DNA of 64,000 nt from Halomonas sp. 25-S5 (GCF_029889845.1 NZ_JARANV010000011.1:1-64000); one strand, 5' to 3'. Shown: positions 35,521 through 45,940, numbered from the stretch's first letter. A program made the numbers and translations. The notes: generated by a model not told the origin, from the letters alone.

Positions 35521-36131
35521 TTTGACATCTCCTTGATACCTGATTCATAGACTGGAAAGTACAGAAACTCGTCAGGGTTGTTCTGACGAAGTAACTCAAC
35601 CAGCCTTGGGCTTAGTAGTACCGCGTTGATGGTTTTGTCCTTAGCTAATAACCCAGCCTCCCGCAGCATTCTGAACAGGACCTGCCGCAATTTATTGCGC
35701 GTTGAAGCGCTTGTGTTATCAAGTTCTTCATGCCATTCCGATTTACGGTTATAGAAGGCGTCGAAATCCTCAAAGCTGAGGTCCAGCTTCATCGCGACAA
35801 ACCGTTCATGGAGAACGTCCACCGCAAAATCCGCGATAAACCGATACAGACGGCACACTGCAACCCATAGGAGGTGAGCCTGGTCCTGGTGGTTTGCCTC
35901 CGGAAGGAAAGCCAGTTCACCATCGTTCAACGTCTTCAAGCGCGCAATCGCCTCTCTACAGGTACGCTTTGCCGTACTTTCAGTCCTGGCCTGAAGCAAG
36001 TTGCCGCGCAGCGCTTGAGCCCGTACCTCTTCCCAGTCACGGAGTGACAGGTACAGCTCGGCCAGCTTCACCGATTCGCGATGATACAGGCTGCCGGACG
36101 TGAATGAGATGCGGTACCTTCCTTGGGTCAT
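35517..36131 (-). CDS. brxA: BREX protein BrxA (DUF1819)
   Basis: The 204-residue protein matches DUF1819/BrxA (YRISFTSGSLYHRESVKLAELY, then REAIARLKTLNDGELAFL). BrxA is a small helical DNA-binding protein of BREX type 1. It is translationally coupled on both sides: its start overlaps the upstream HTH gene by 4 nt and its stop overlaps brxB by 4 nt. Confidence 0.93.
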   Translation of the reverse strand: MTQGRYRISFTSGSLYHRESVKLAELYLSLRDWEEVRAQALRGNLLQARTESTAKRTCREAIARLKTLNDGELAFLPEANHQDQAHLLWVAVCRLYRFIADFAVDVLHERFVAMKLDLSFEDFDAFYNRKSEWHEELDNTSASTRNKLRQVLFRMLREAGLLAKDKTINAVLLSPRLVELLRQNNPDEFLYFPVYESGIKEMSK

Positions 36132-36340
36132 TCGGAACGCTCACCCTTGCTAGGCGTTTCGGCGGCTCCACCGGCTTTGACCCACTCATCTACCTCGATT
36201 TTTTTGAACTTCCAAAAGCGTCCCATGCGGTGGGCGGGCATCGCATGCTTTTCGATCCAGCGGTACACGGTGTCATTGCTGACACCAAGGTGCTTGCCTA
36301 TTTCGTCTACGGATAACCAGCGATCTTCCATCTGGGCCAT
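36128..36340 (-). CDS. Excisionase/MerR-like helix-turn-helix protein, first gene of the BREX operon
   Basis: The 70-residue protein is one HTH_17-type domain (WLSVDEIGKHLGVSNDTVYRWIEKHAMPAHRMGRFWKFKKIEVDEWV), the fold of excisionases and small DNA-binding regulators. It leads the operon and overlaps brxA by 4 nt, with AGGAAG upstream of the ATG at 36340. No WYL-type BrxR regulator is present, so this protein is the best candidate for operon control; alternatively it is a remnant mobility factor of the element that delivered the island. Confidence 0.8.
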   Translation of the reverse strand: MAQMEDRWLSVDEIGKHLGVSNDTVYRWIEKHAMPAHRMGRFWKFKKIEVDEWVKAGGAAETPSKGERSE

Positions 36341-36651
36341 GTTTTCGCTTCCTATGGGCGATGGTGTTGCCTCCTCGCCTGAGGCGGCACGGTCTCGTGG
36401 GCGGAACAGCCTTGTGGAAAGTACCCTCTCCTATGTGGTTGCACAAGCATTGGTTTTATATGCTTTGATCGGTACAGACCCGCATAGGCCTGCACTGGCA
36501 ACCAAGTTTTTTAAGAAATTGCTTATCTTCTTCTGGAGGTTTTTGGCGGAGAGCAAAGCTAAGCCCCCTCTAATGCTAAGCATAATTAGGTATCGTTGAG
36601 AACGGCTTCATACTCTGTCTCGGCGAATATCTAGACAGGTTTCAGGAAAAG
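36341..36651 (-). promoter_or_regulatory. BREX upstream region (311 nt without a gene)
   Basis: The spacer between the pcaQ stop and the BREX operon is much richer in A+T than its pca neighbours, especially 36440-36600, which holds several T- and A-runs. It must contain the BREX promoter; a TATAAA on the minus strand lies near 36455, but no convincing -35 was found. No gene was recognised in it. It marks the right edge of the inserted DNA. Confidence 0.5.
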
Positions 36652-37566
36652 CTAACGCCCGGCGGCTACCACCCTCAGCGTCTCGCAGAACCCCTCCAAG
36701 GCCAGGGAAGGTTCCAGGCTGCTGTTGGTACAGAGCCCCACCGAACCGCCCTGCTGCTCCAGCGGCAGGGCCAGCTCGCAGAGCCGGCCCTCGTCCAGGG
36801 CGTCGCGAACGGCCTCTTCAGGCGCCACCCAGACGGCGTCACTCTCCAGGGTGTAGCGATGGCTCAACGGCAGCGAAAGGGTCTCCAGCTGACGCCCCGG
36901 CAGGCGCAGCGAGTGGCGCACACAGAAGCTGTCGACCTGCTGGCGCAGGGTGGTCTGAGGGGGCGGCAGCACCCAGGCATAGTCCTCCAGCCGGTGGGCC
37001 TCGAACGGCTCGACCCCGGCCAGCGGGTGCCCCCGCCGCGCCACCAATATCAGGCGCTCGTAGTAGAGATGCTCGAAGGCCAGGTCGCGGATCTCTCGGG
37101 CCTCGGTCATGCGCCCCACCACCAGGTCCAGTTCGCCGCGGCGCAGCCGGGACAGCAGGAAGGCACTGGGGCCGGTCACCACATTGACCCCGGCCTCGCC
37201 GACCTCGGCCTGCTGCCAGCGCCGGATCGCCTCGGGCAGCAGGCGGCTCTCCACCGTGGAGAGCGCCCCCACCCGCAGCCAGCGAACCGTGGCGTGCGCC
37301 TCGCCCAACGCGCTGACGCCCTCCTCCAGGGCACGGATCGCCGGGCCGGCATGGCGCAGCAGGGTCAGGCCGGCCTGGGTCAGCGCCACCCCGCGGGAGG
37401 TCCGCTCGAAGAGCGCGGTGCCGAGGATCTCCTCGAGTTCCTTGATGGTCTTGGACATGCCCGGCTGGGTGATCGCCAGGCGCTCGGCGGCACGCGCGAA
37501 GCTGCGCTGGCGGGCCACCTCCAGGAAGGCCTGGAGGTGGCGCAGCTTGATCCGGGCATTGAGCAT
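36652..37566 (-). CDS. pcaQ: LysR-family activator of the pca genes, PcaQ
   Basis: The 304-residue protein begins LNARIKLRHLQAFLEVARQRSFARAAERLAITQPGMSKTIKELEEILGT, the characteristic PcaQ N-terminus with a LysR helix-turn-helix. The effector domain follows (LRVGALSTVESRLLPEAIRRW). PcaQ activates protocatechuate genes in response to 3-carboxymuconate or carboxymuconolactone. Its matching ATAACC-N4-GGTTAT site lies in front of pcaH at 17705, on the far side of the BREX block. Gene and site on the same strand suggest they were originally adjacent (inference). Confidence 0.88.
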   Translation of the reverse strand: MLNARIKLRHLQAFLEVARQRSFARAAERLAITQPGMSKTIKELEEILGTALFERTSRGVALTQAGLTLLRHAGPAIRALEEGVSALGEAHATVRWLRVGALSTVESRLLPEAIRRWQQAEVGEAGVNVVTGPSAFLLSRLRRGELDLVVGRMTEAREIRDLAFEHLYYERLILVARRGHPLAGVEPFEAHRLEDYAWVLPPPQTTLRQQVDSFCVRHSLRLPGRQLETLSLPLSHRYTLESDAVWVAPEEAVRDALDEGRLCELALPLEQQGGSVGLCTNSSLEPSLALEGFCETLRVVAAGR

Positions 37567-37742
37567 TCAGGCCTCCGGTTGGCGGGATGCGAGCAGCCGG
37601 CGGGTGCAGGCCATGGCCGCCAGGCTGATCGCCAGGGTCGGCAGGAAGGCCAGCGCCACGACCCCCGGGAGGTCATAGAGCCCGCCCCCACCACGGTGAT
37701 GACGAAGACCAGAAGATAGCCGAAGAAGGGCATGCCGCCCAT
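37567..37742 (-). pseudogene. Possible small membrane protein with a frameshift
   Basis: Two overlapping minus-strand frames combine to a two-segment membrane protein: MPFFGYLLVFVITVVG in one, then LYDLPGVVALAFLPTLAISL and ending RRLLASRQPEA in the other. The switch lies in the GGGGGCGGGC stretch near 37683-37690. About 58 residues in total would result if one base were corrected. It directly follows the pRiA4b-like stop (ATG overlapping TGA). Family unknown; it could also be a chance reading. Confidence 0.35.
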
Positions 37743-38317
37743 CAGCCGTGGCAGCGCCCGCCCCGTCGAAAGCCGGCCTGGATCGGCGCCAGCATGAAAT
37801 CGATCTCTTCTTCGTCCAGCGTTTCCGGATCGAAGTGGCCGTCCGCGGCGTCCAGCAGCATCTCGCCGTGCTCATCGCCGCGGCCGGCGGCGGCCTCCTT
37901 GAGCGCCTCGAACCCGCTGATGCCGCCGATATCCTCCGGCGGGCAGGCCATGGCGCCGTCGATCAGCCGCGGGCAGGGGTTGGTCTCGGCGAGGCCGGTC
38001 GCTTCCACCACGATGCGATGTATCCAGTCGTCGCCGAAGTCGTAGAGGTAGTGGAAGGTGTTGTCCTTCAGCCGCGCGGCGATGATCTTGAGCCTGGCAT
38101 TGCGCGCCAGCGCGATGGGCCGGTCGCTCCAGTCGTCCGGCTCGCCGTAGTAGCGGCCGTTGCACTCGAACTCGAAGAGGTGACAATCCTCCCAGCCCAT
38201 GGCGGCCTGGATGACCTCGTGCAGACGGTGCAGGTTGATCTGCTCCGGCACCAGCACGCGGCGCCAGACCAGGGGATCGGTGTCGAGCAGTTCGATACGC
38301 AGGCGGGTATCTGGCAT
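37742..38317 (-). CDS. Plasmid pRiA4b ORF-3-like protein (complete copy)
   Basis: The 191-residue protein matches the PRiA4_ORF3 family (RLRIELLDTDPLVWRRVLVP, WEDCHLFEFECNGRYYGEPDDW, FHYLYDFGDDWIHRIVVEAT). Its acidic C-terminus contains DPETLDEEEIDFML. Family members are common on plasmids and islands; no biochemical role is established. Its first 300 nt are duplicated at 15712-16031. It stands next to a GmrSD-like defence gene on the other strand. Confidence 0.8.
   Translation of the reverse strand: MPDTRLRIELLDTDPLVWRRVLVPEQINLHRLHEVIQAAMGWEDCHLFEFECNGRYYGEPDDWSDRPIALARNARLKIIAARLKDNTFHYLYDFGDDWIHRIVVEATGLAETNPCPRLIDGAMACPPEDIGGISGFEALKEAAAGRGDEHGEMLLDAADGHFDPETLDEEEIDFMLAPIQAGFRRGGRCHG
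37998..38305 (+). repeat. Right copy of the 308-bp direct repeat
   Basis: This matches 15712-16019 in the same orientation with one mismatch at 38225. It lies inside the intact pRiA4b-like gene, so this copy is probably the source and the left copy the duplicate. Confidence 0.95.
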
Positions 38318-38399
38318 GGTGAGAGTAGTCGTTGTTGCCGTGTTTATGGTGGATGCTGACTGGCTCTACAGACACTGTAGCGGCAGGTAGACTTGATAA

Positions 38400-40154
<1,755 letters not shown>

Positions 40155-40225
40155 CCTGGCTTCAGGCTTGCGCCTCCACGACGAAGGCCCATGGGGGACG
40201 GAGGCTTCTCGACAAGCAAGACCCG

Positions 40226-41419
40226 TCAGGCTTCGCCGCTGCCCCAGCCCAGCTCCTTGGCCAGCGAGAAGGCATGGTTGGCCGCCGGCACGCCACCGTA
40301 GATGGCCACATGCATCAGCACCTGGCGCAGCTCCGCCTCGGTCAGGCCGATGCGCTTGGCCGTCTTGAGGTGCAAGGTCAGCTCCTCGCGACCCAGGGCG
40401 GCGAGGATGCCGGTGGTGATCATGCTGCGCTCGCGACGGGTCAGGTCGTCGTTGCTCCACAGCTCGCCCCAGGCCAGGCGGGTGATCATCTGCTGGAAGG
40501 GGGCATCCAGGCTGGTGGCATTCTCGGTGGAGCGCGCCACGTGCTCCTCGCCCAGCACCTGCTTGCGGGTCTCGAGGCCGGTGGCATAGTCGACGCCGTT
40601 GGCGCCCACGTCGCCCAGGTTTACCGCCAGCACCGCCAGCAGCTTCTCGGCGAACAGGCCCGGCACCTCCACGGAGGGCACGTGGCCGACGCCCTCGAGG
40701 ATCTCGAGCGGGGCGCCGTCGCACTCGGCCGCCAGGGCCTCCAGGGTCGCCGGGGGGGTCGCCATGTCCTCGCTGCCGCCGAAGAGCTGCACCTTGACGC
40801 CCGGGTGTTGAGATAGAGGGCCGGACAGCTTGCCGGTGAAGACGTCGCGCCCCAGCATCTCGCAGAGCCGCGCGTAGGACTCGTCATCACCGCGGCCCAT
40901 CTGGGTGCACCAGCCTGCCTTGAGGGCCGGCTCGGCCTCGAAGCAGGCGGGGGCGAACCAGCGTGGCACGATCTCCTCGGACATCGCCGCCAGGCCTTCC
41001 TGACGTACGCGGCCGGCACGGGTGTTCCACAGCTCGGCGTTGCCGATCACCGCCCCGGTGTTGGTCAGGGTGGCGGAGAGCAGCCGCTCGCCGTGCTGGC
41101 TGACCAGCTGCTGGCCCACCACGCCGCCGATGGAGGTGCCGGCGAAGTGGAAGCGGCCGGCGCCGGCGTGGTCGGCCAGCGCCAGGGCCTCAGTGGCCAG
41201 GTCGGCCGGGGTGATCGGGTCGTTGCCCCAGGCCTGGCTCGCGCCGTGGCCGGGCAGGTCCCAGGTCAGCACGCGGTAGCGCGGCAACAGCAGGGGCAGG
41301 ACGTCGTCCCACACCGCCTGGCTCATGCCCAGCGGATGAGCCAGCATCACCAGGGGATTAGCCTCGGCGCCGAGCAGGCGATAGGCGACGCTGCGCCCGT
41401 TGATGTTCAGAAATGCCAT
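40226..41419 (-). CDS. pcaL: Fused 3-oxoadipate enol-lactonase / 4-carboxymuconolactone decarboxylase
   Basis: The 397-residue fusion has an alpha/beta-hydrolase half (residues 1-260) with nucleophile motif HFAGTSIGG (Ser96) and a catalytic His in GVGHVPS. The carboxymuconolactone decarboxylase half (about 280-397) has WGELWSNDDLTRRERSM and VAIYGGVPAANHA. It removes CO2 from 4-carboxymuconolactone and hydrolyses the enol-lactone to 3-oxoadipate, covering PcaD and PcaC. It is the last gene of pcaIJFL, 24 nt after pcaF. PcaL fusions are known in actinobacteria and some proteobacteria. Confidence 0.92.
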   Translation of the reverse strand: MAFLNINGRSVAYRLLGAEANPLVMLAHPLGMSQAVWDDVLPLLLPRYRVLTWDLPGHGASQAWGNDPITPADLATEALALADHAGAGRFHFAGTSIGGVVGQQLVSQHGERLLSATLTNTGAVIGNAELWNTRAGRVRQEGLAAMSEEIVPRWFAPACFEAEPALKAGWCTQMGRGDDESYARLCEMLGRDVFTGKLSGPLSQHPGVKVQLFGGSEDMATPPATLEALAAECDGAPLEILEGVGHVPSVEVPGLFAEKLLAVLAVNLGDVGANGVDYATGLETRKQVLGEEHVARSTENATSLDAPFQQMITRLAWGELWSNDDLTRRERSMITTGILAALGREELTLHLKTAKRIGLTEAELRQVLMHVAIYGGVPAANHAFSLAKELGWGSGEA

Positions 41420-41443
41420 GGTGTCTCTCCTGTTATAGCCGCT

Positions 41444-42646
41444 TTATACCCGCTCGATCAGGGTAGCAATTCCTTGGCCCACGCCCACGCACATGGTGCA
41501 CAGGGCGTAGCGCTTGCCGCTCTTCTTGAGCTCGTGGGCGGCGGTCAGCAGCAGGCGGGCGCCAGACATGCCCAGCGGATGGCCCAGGGCGATGGCGCCG
41601 CCGTTGGGGTTGACCCGTGGGTCGTCGTCGGCAAGACCGAGGTCGCGCATGCAGGCCAGCGCCTGGGCGGCGAAGGCCTCGTTGAGCTCGATCACGTCGA
41701 TCTCGTCGAGCGACACGCCGGTGCGCGCGAGCAGCTTGTTGACCGCGGGCACCGGGCCATAGCCCATGATGCGCGGCTCGACGCCGGCGGTGGCCATGCC
41801 GAGAATCTTCGCCATGGGCGTGAGGCCGTGTTGCTCCACCGCTTCTCGACTTGCCACCAGCATGGCCGCGGCGCCGTCGTTGACGCCCGAGGCGTTGCCG
41901 GCGGTGACGCTGCCGCCCTCGCGGAAGGGGGTGGACAGGCCGGCGAGCTTCGCAAGCGTGGTCTCGCGCAGGTGCTCGTCCTGGTCGAAGACCAGCGGCG
42001 CCTGCTTGCGGCGCGGGATCTCGATGGCGGTGATCTCCAGCGCGAAGCGGCCGGCCTGCTGGGCGGCGGCGGCCTTCTGCTGGGAGCGCAGGGCGAAGGC
42101 GTCCTGGTCCTCGCGGGAGATCGTGAACTGCTCGGCCACGTTCTCGGCGGTCTCGGGCATGGACTCCACGCCGTAGGCCTTCTTCATCAACGGGTTGATG
42201 AAGCGCCAGCCGATGGTGGTGTCCTCGAGCTTCTGGCCGCGGGAGAAGGCGCTGTCGGCCTTGCCCATCACGTAGGGCGCGCGGGACATGGACTCCACGC
42301 CGCCGGCCAGGGCCAGTTCCATCTCGCCGGCCTTGATGGCACGGAAGGCGGTGCCCACCGCGTCCATGCCGGAGCCGCACAGGCGGTTCATGGTGGTGCC
42401 GGGCACGGAGGTCGGCAGGCCCGCCAGCAGCGCCGACATGCGCGCCACGCTGCGGTTGTCCTCGCCGGCCTGGTTGGCACAGCCCATGAAGACATCGTCG
42501 ATGGCCGCCGGGTCGAGCCCCGGGGCCTCGGCCAGCACCGCCTTGAAGATGCTGGCGGCGAGATCGTCGGGGCGCACGCTGGAAAGGGTGCCGCCGAAGC
42601 GGCCCACGGCGCTGCGCCGCGGATGACAGAGGAATACGTCGGTCAT
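41444..42646 (-). CDS. pcaF: 3-oxoadipyl-CoA thiolase
   Basis: The 400-residue thiolase has the nucleophilic cysteine in [12 protein letters not shown] (about residue 90), HPLGMSGAR with the catalytic His (about 355) and the second Cys in [10 protein letters not shown] near the C-terminus. It cleaves 3-oxoadipyl-CoA with CoA into succinyl-CoA and acetyl-CoA, the final step of the pathway. It lies 13 nt after the CoA-transferase beta gene. A 29-nt internal piece (42160-42188) recurs exactly at 62385-62413. Confidence 0.93.
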   Translation of the reverse strand: MTDVFLCHPRRSAVGRFGGTLSSVRPDDLAASIFKAVLAEAPGLDPAAIDDVFMGCANQAGEDNRSVARMSALLAGLPTSVPGTTMNRLCGSGMDAVGTAFRAIKAGEMELALAGGVESMSRAPYVMGKADSAFSRGQKLEDTTIGWRFINPLMKKAYGVESMPETAENVAEQFTISREDQDAFALRSQQKAAAAQQAGRFALEITAIEIPRRKQAPLVFDQDEHLRETTLAKLAGLSTPFREGGSVTAGNASGVNDGAAAMLVASREAVEQHGLTPMAKILGMATAGVEPRIMGYGPVPAVNKLLARTGVSLDEIDVIELNEAFAAQALACMRDLGLADDDPRVNPNGGAIALGHPLGMSGARLLLTAAHELKKSGKRYALCTMCVGVGQGIATLIERV

Positions 42647-42659
42647 GGAGGGTCTCCTG

Positions 42660-43433
42660 TTACTCGCCGGCGTGCTGGCGTTCGGTTCTGTCCTTCAGCT
42701 CGCGCAGGATCTCGAGCTCATGCGCACTGGGCTCCGGGGTGCTCTCGAGCTCGCCGGCGAAGCGGATCTCCCAGCCGGTGGCATCACACACGTCCTCGCG
42801 GCTCACGCCCGGATGCAGCGAGACCACCGTGAGCTCCTTGGTCTCGAGGTCGGGCTTCATCACGCAGAGGTCGGTGATGACGCGCGTGGGCCCCTTGCCG
42901 ATGTTCGGCACGCCGTCGCGGCCCTTGCCGTCGCGTCCGAAGCCCAGGGTGGTGACGAAGTCGACGTCCTTCACGAAGGCACGCTTGGAGTGCTTCAGGG
43001 TGATAAAGACCTCGCCGGCGTTGGTGGCGATCTCCGGCGCCCCGCCGCCGCCCGGCAGGCGCACCTTGGGTGACTGGTAGTCGCCGATCAGGGTGGTGTT
43101 GAGATTGGCGTAGCGGTCGATCTGGGCGGTGCCCAGGAACCCCACGCTGATCTTGCCGCCCTGCAGCCAGTAGCGGAACATCTCCGGCACCGCGACGGTG
43201 GTCAGGGCCGACTCGCACAGTTCGCCGTCGCCGATGGAGAGCGGCAGCACCTCCGGCTTGGTCTGCAGGGTGCCGGACTCGTAGATCAGCACCACGTCGG
43301 GGGCATGGGTCAGGCGCGCCAGGTTGGCGGCCTCACTGGGCAGGCCGATGCCGACGAAGCAGGTCATGCCGTTTTCGAGTGCCCGGGCGGCGGTGACGGT
43401 CATCATCTCCGAGGATGTGTAGGCGAGGCTCAT
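42660..43433 (-). CDS. pcaJ: 3-oxoadipate CoA-transferase beta subunit (CatJ-type)
   Basis: The 257-residue protein belongs to CoA-transferase family I ([54 protein letters not shown]). Sequence style is that of the glutaconate-CoA-transferase-like CatJ of Pseudomonas knackmussii rather than the shorter classical PcaJ with its SENG motif. The glutamate in IYESG is the likely CoA-carrying residue. It transfers CoA from succinyl-CoA to 3-oxoadipate with its alpha partner. The ATG at 43433 overlaps the alpha-subunit stop by one base; an in-frame start further upstream would lie inside that gene. Confidence 0.85.
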   Translation of the reverse strand: MSLAYTSSEMMTVTAARALENGMTCFVGIGLPSEAANLARLTHAPDVVLIYESGTLQTKPEVLPLSIGDGELCESALTTVAVPEMFRYWLQGGKISVGFLGTAQIDRYANLNTTLIGDYQSPKVRLPGGGGAPEIATNAGEVFITLKHSKRAFVKDVDFVTTLGFGRDGKGRDGVPNIGKGPTRVITDLCVMKPDLETKELTVVSLHPGVSREDVCDATGWEIRFAGELESTPEPSAHELEILRELKDRTERQHAGE

Positions 43434-44278
43434 CAGGCATTTCCCCCTGTCGAGTTGGCATCTTGATCGTAGACGTTCTCGTCGAGCCACCGGGTGAAGG
43501 CGTCGCGGTCACGGGCGATGGCATCCCACTCCTTGTAGAAGCGGTTGTTGCGCGGGTAGTAGCCATGGGCATAGGAGGGCAAGGCGCCCTTCTCGGCCAC
43601 GGCGATGGCATCGATGGCCCAGCCCGGGATGATGCAAGTGTTGGGGTGATAGTCCGGCTCGGCGGTCAGGTCCTCGACGATCTCCTCGACGGTGACGATG
43701 CTCCGCGTCGCCGCCAGCACGGCCTCCTTCTGCACGCCGACGATGCCTTCCACCAGCACGTTGCCGGCCCGGTCGGCCTTCTGGGCGTGGACGATGGAGA
43801 CATCCGGGCGCACCGCCGGCACTGCCGCGAGGCGCTCGCCGGTAAAGGGGCATTCGATGAACTTGATCTGGTCGTTGACGTTGGGCAGCTCACTGCCCAC
43901 ATAGCCGCGCAGCACGGCCAGTGGCAGGCCGGCGGCCCCGGCCTCGAAGGCGCAGGCCATGGCGGCGTGGCTGTGCTCTAGGATCTCGATCTTGCGGGGC
44001 CAGCCCTTCTCCACGGCGTCGCGCAGGCGGTGCAGGGAGCCCACGCCGGGGTTGCCGCCCCAGGAGAAGATCACCTTCTTCGCACAGCCCGCGCCGATCA
44101 GCTGATCGTAGATCAGGTCGGGGGTCATGCGGATCAGCGTCAGGTCGCGCTTCTTCTGGCGGATCACCTCGTGACCCGCGGCGAAGGGAATCAGGTGGGT
44201 AAAGCCTTCCATGGCCACGGTGGCGCCGTCCTCGACGTAGCGCGCGACCGCGTCATGCAGGCTGAGAAACTCGGCCAT
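43433..44278 (-). CDS. pcaI: 3-oxoadipate CoA-transferase alpha subunit (CatI-type)
   Basis: The 281-residue protein matches the alpha subunit of CatIJ-type CoA-transferases (VEDGATVAMEGFTHLIPFAAGHEVIR, FSWGGNPGVGSLHRLRDAVEKGWP, RPDVSIVHAQKADRAGNV). It is the first gene of the pcaIJFL operon. A TGTTC-N7-GAACA inverted repeat lies about 55 nt upstream, a plausible site for the IclR-type regulator. The pair is annotated by function; by sequence class it is nearer catIJ than canonical pcaIJ. Confidence 0.87.
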   Translation of the reverse strand: MAEFLSLHDAVARYVEDGATVAMEGFTHLIPFAAGHEVIRQKKRDLTLIRMTPDLIYDQLIGAGCAKKVIFSWGGNPGVGSLHRLRDAVEKGWPRKIEILEHSHAAMACAFEAGAAGLPLAVLRGYVGSELPNVNDQIKFIECPFTGERLAAVPAVRPDVSIVHAQKADRAGNVLVEGIVGVQKEAVLAATRSIVTVEEIVEDLTAEPDYHPNTCIIPGWAIDAIAVAEKGALPSYAHGYYPRNNRFYKEWDAIARDRDAFTRWLDENVYDQDANSTGGNA

Positions 44279-44329
44279 GATGGTTCGCCTCTTGCTGTTG
44301 CGTTCGGGAGGCCACCGGCCGGCCCGAAG

Positions 44330-44369
44330 ATGTTCGTAAAGTGAACATAGGTTTGTAGTGCGAACAAAT
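44330..44369. promoter_or_regulatory. Candidate IclR operator upstream of pcaI
   Basis: An inverted repeat ATGTTC-N7-GAACAT (44330-44348) is followed 10 nt later by GTGCGAACAAAT (44358-44369), giving three related GTTCG/GAACA half-sites. PcaU/PcaR/PobR-type regulators bind triples of this kind. The divergence-facing pcaR gene next door makes the assignment plausible. Confidence 0.6.
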
Positions 44370-44413
44370 TACCGCCGTCATGCTCACCCGTCAAATCCCG
44401 CCGAGCGCGCAAG

Positions 44414-44436
44414 AAAAAAGGGAGGCCTGGCCTCCC
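44414..44436 (-). terminator. Rho-independent terminator after pcaB
   Basis: GGGAGGCC and GGCCTCCC (44420-44436) form a tight hairpin. In the minus direction six T follow (AAAAAA at 44414-44419 on the plus strand). It lies 40 nt past the pcaB stop and separates pcaB from the pcaI promoter. Confidence 0.85.
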
Positions 44437-44475
44437 CTCGCGATCAACCTGCATAAATATCGAACTTTCAGTCGA

Positions 44476-45834
44476 TTACTTGCCCTCCAGCCAGACGATG
44501 GCACGCTGCACCTGGGCTTGACTACTGCCAAGGTATAAGGCCGGATCACTGGCCCGCTCGAGCTCGGCACGCTCGACGCGACCCGCCAGCTCTTTGTGCT
44601 CCGCGAGCAGCTGTTCGTGCAGTACCTGGGCATAGGGGCGGCCCGTCAGGCGTGCCGTCTCGGCGGCCTCGGCGCTGATCCGCTTGGCGGCGTCCTGGCC
44701 CACGACCGGGGCCAGCAGGCGCGAGACCGGCTCGGCCATGATGCCGCCGCCCGTCACCGCCAGGTTGCGCCGCATCGCCTCGGGATGGACCTCCAGGCCC
44801 TCGAGCAGCACCGCGGCCTGTTCCAGCGCGCCTTCGAGCAGCAGGGCACTGTCGAGCAGCGGCGCCCACTCGGCGTGCCACTCGCCCAGGCCCCGCTCCA
44901 AGGGCTGGGCCGCGGCGTTGAGGATCACCGTGGCATGGCCATGCACCTGGCGGGCGGCGCCACGGATCAGCGCGCAGCGCACCGGGTTGCGCTTGTGCGG
45001 CATCGAGGAGGACTCCCCCATGCCGGGGGCCGCCGGCTCGGCCACCTCGCCGAGCTCCGTCTGGGTCAGCAGCGACACGTCCAGGGCCAGCTTCTCGGCG
45101 GCGCCGGCGGCGGCATCCAGCCCCGTGGCCAGGGCATGGATCGGCTGGCGATCGGTGTGCCAGGGCAGCACGGCAGCCGCAAGGCCCAGCCGCTCGGCCA
45201 GGGCGTCCATGAAGGCGAGGCCCTGGTCGTCCCGGCCCGGCCCGTCTAGACCAGAGTGCACCCCCACGGCACCGCCGAACTGCACCGGCAGCTCGAGCCC
45301 GGCCAAGCGACGACGCGCCTGCTCCAGGCCGATGGCCCAGTGGGCCACCTTGACGCCGAAGGTGATCGGCAGCGCCTGCTGCATCAGGGTGCGGCCCACC
45401 ATCACGGTCTGGTCATGGGCCTGCATCAGGCTGAGGGCCGCGGTGCGACAGCGCACCAGCAGGGCATCGAGGGCGGCCAGGCGCGGCGCCAGCATCAACA
45501 ACAGGGCGCTGTCGACCACGTCCTGGCTGGTCGCGCCCTGGTGCCAGTAGCGCTTGAGCTCCTCCGGCAAGGCCGCGCGCCCCTGCTTGACGAAGGGGAT
45601 GGCCGCATTGCCGCCGCTGGCGACGCCGGCGGCGATGGCCTCCAGGTCGAAGTCATGCGCCTCGAGGGTCTGGCGCATGGCCTGGCTGGCACCCTCGGGC
45701 ACCGCCCCGCGGGCCTCCTGGACCTCGGCCAGGGACAGCTCGAACGCCAGCATGGCATCGACCATGGCCCGGGCATTGCACTCGGCCAGCGCCTGCTGGC
45801 TCATGAAGGGGTGCTGGATCAGGGCGGCAGGCAT
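44476..45834 (-). CDS. pcaB: 3-carboxy-cis,cis-muconate cycloisomerase
   Basis: The 452-residue protein belongs to the fumarase/aspartase superfamily, with the signature GESSSMPHKRNPVRC (about residue 275-290) and a catalytic-region TSQDVVDSALLLM (about 107). It cyclises 3-carboxy-cis,cis-muconate to 4-carboxymuconolactone. It is transcribed alone between its own terminator and a promoter region shared with the divergent pcaR gene. GGAGAG precedes the ATG at 45834. Directly upstream is a 12-bp tandem repeat. Confidence 0.93.
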   Translation of the reverse strand: MPAALIQHPFMSQQALAECNARAMVDAMLAFELSLAEVQEARGAVPEGASQAMRQTLEAHDFDLEAIAAGVASGGNAAIPFVKQGRAALPEELKRYWHQGATSQDVVDSALLLMLAPRLAALDALLVRCRTAALSLMQAHDQTVMVGRTLMQQALPITFGVKVAHWAIGLEQARRRLAGLELPVQFGGAVGVHSGLDGPGRDDQGLAFMDALAERLGLAAAVLPWHTDRQPIHALATGLDAAAGAAEKLALDVSLLTQTELGEVAEPAAPGMGESSSMPHKRNPVRCALIRGAARQVHGHATVILNAAAQPLERGLGEWHAEWAPLLDSALLLEGALEQAAVLLEGLEVHPEAMRRNLAVTGGGIMAEPVSRLLAPVVGQDAAKRISAEAAETARLTGRPYAQVLHEQLLAEHKELAGRVERAELERASDPALYLGSSQAQVQRAIVWLEGK

Positions 45835-45851
45835 GACGGTCTCTCCGGGAG

Positions 45852-45895
45852 GTGCGTGGATGGTTGCGTGGATAGTTGCGTGGATGGTTGCGTGG
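45852..45895. repeat. 12-bp tandem repeat upstream of pcaB
   Basis: Almost four units of GTTGCGTGGATG (single-base variants GTGCGTGGATG and GTTGCGTGGATA) lie 18-61 nt before the pcaB start, between it and the candidate operator at 45947. In the pcaB transcript they would lie in the leader. Confidence 0.9.
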
Positions 45896-45940
45896 GGCTC
45901 GGCCGATGGCTGGGCAGGCTTCGTCTATAGTCGCACACGT

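Noticed and set aside
17773..36340. Typical integrase-flanked genomic island with attachment sites at the BREX edges
   Set aside because: No integrase, tRNA target or matching short direct repeats were found at 17.73 and 36.6 kb; the only clear repeats are the 308-bp copies further out.
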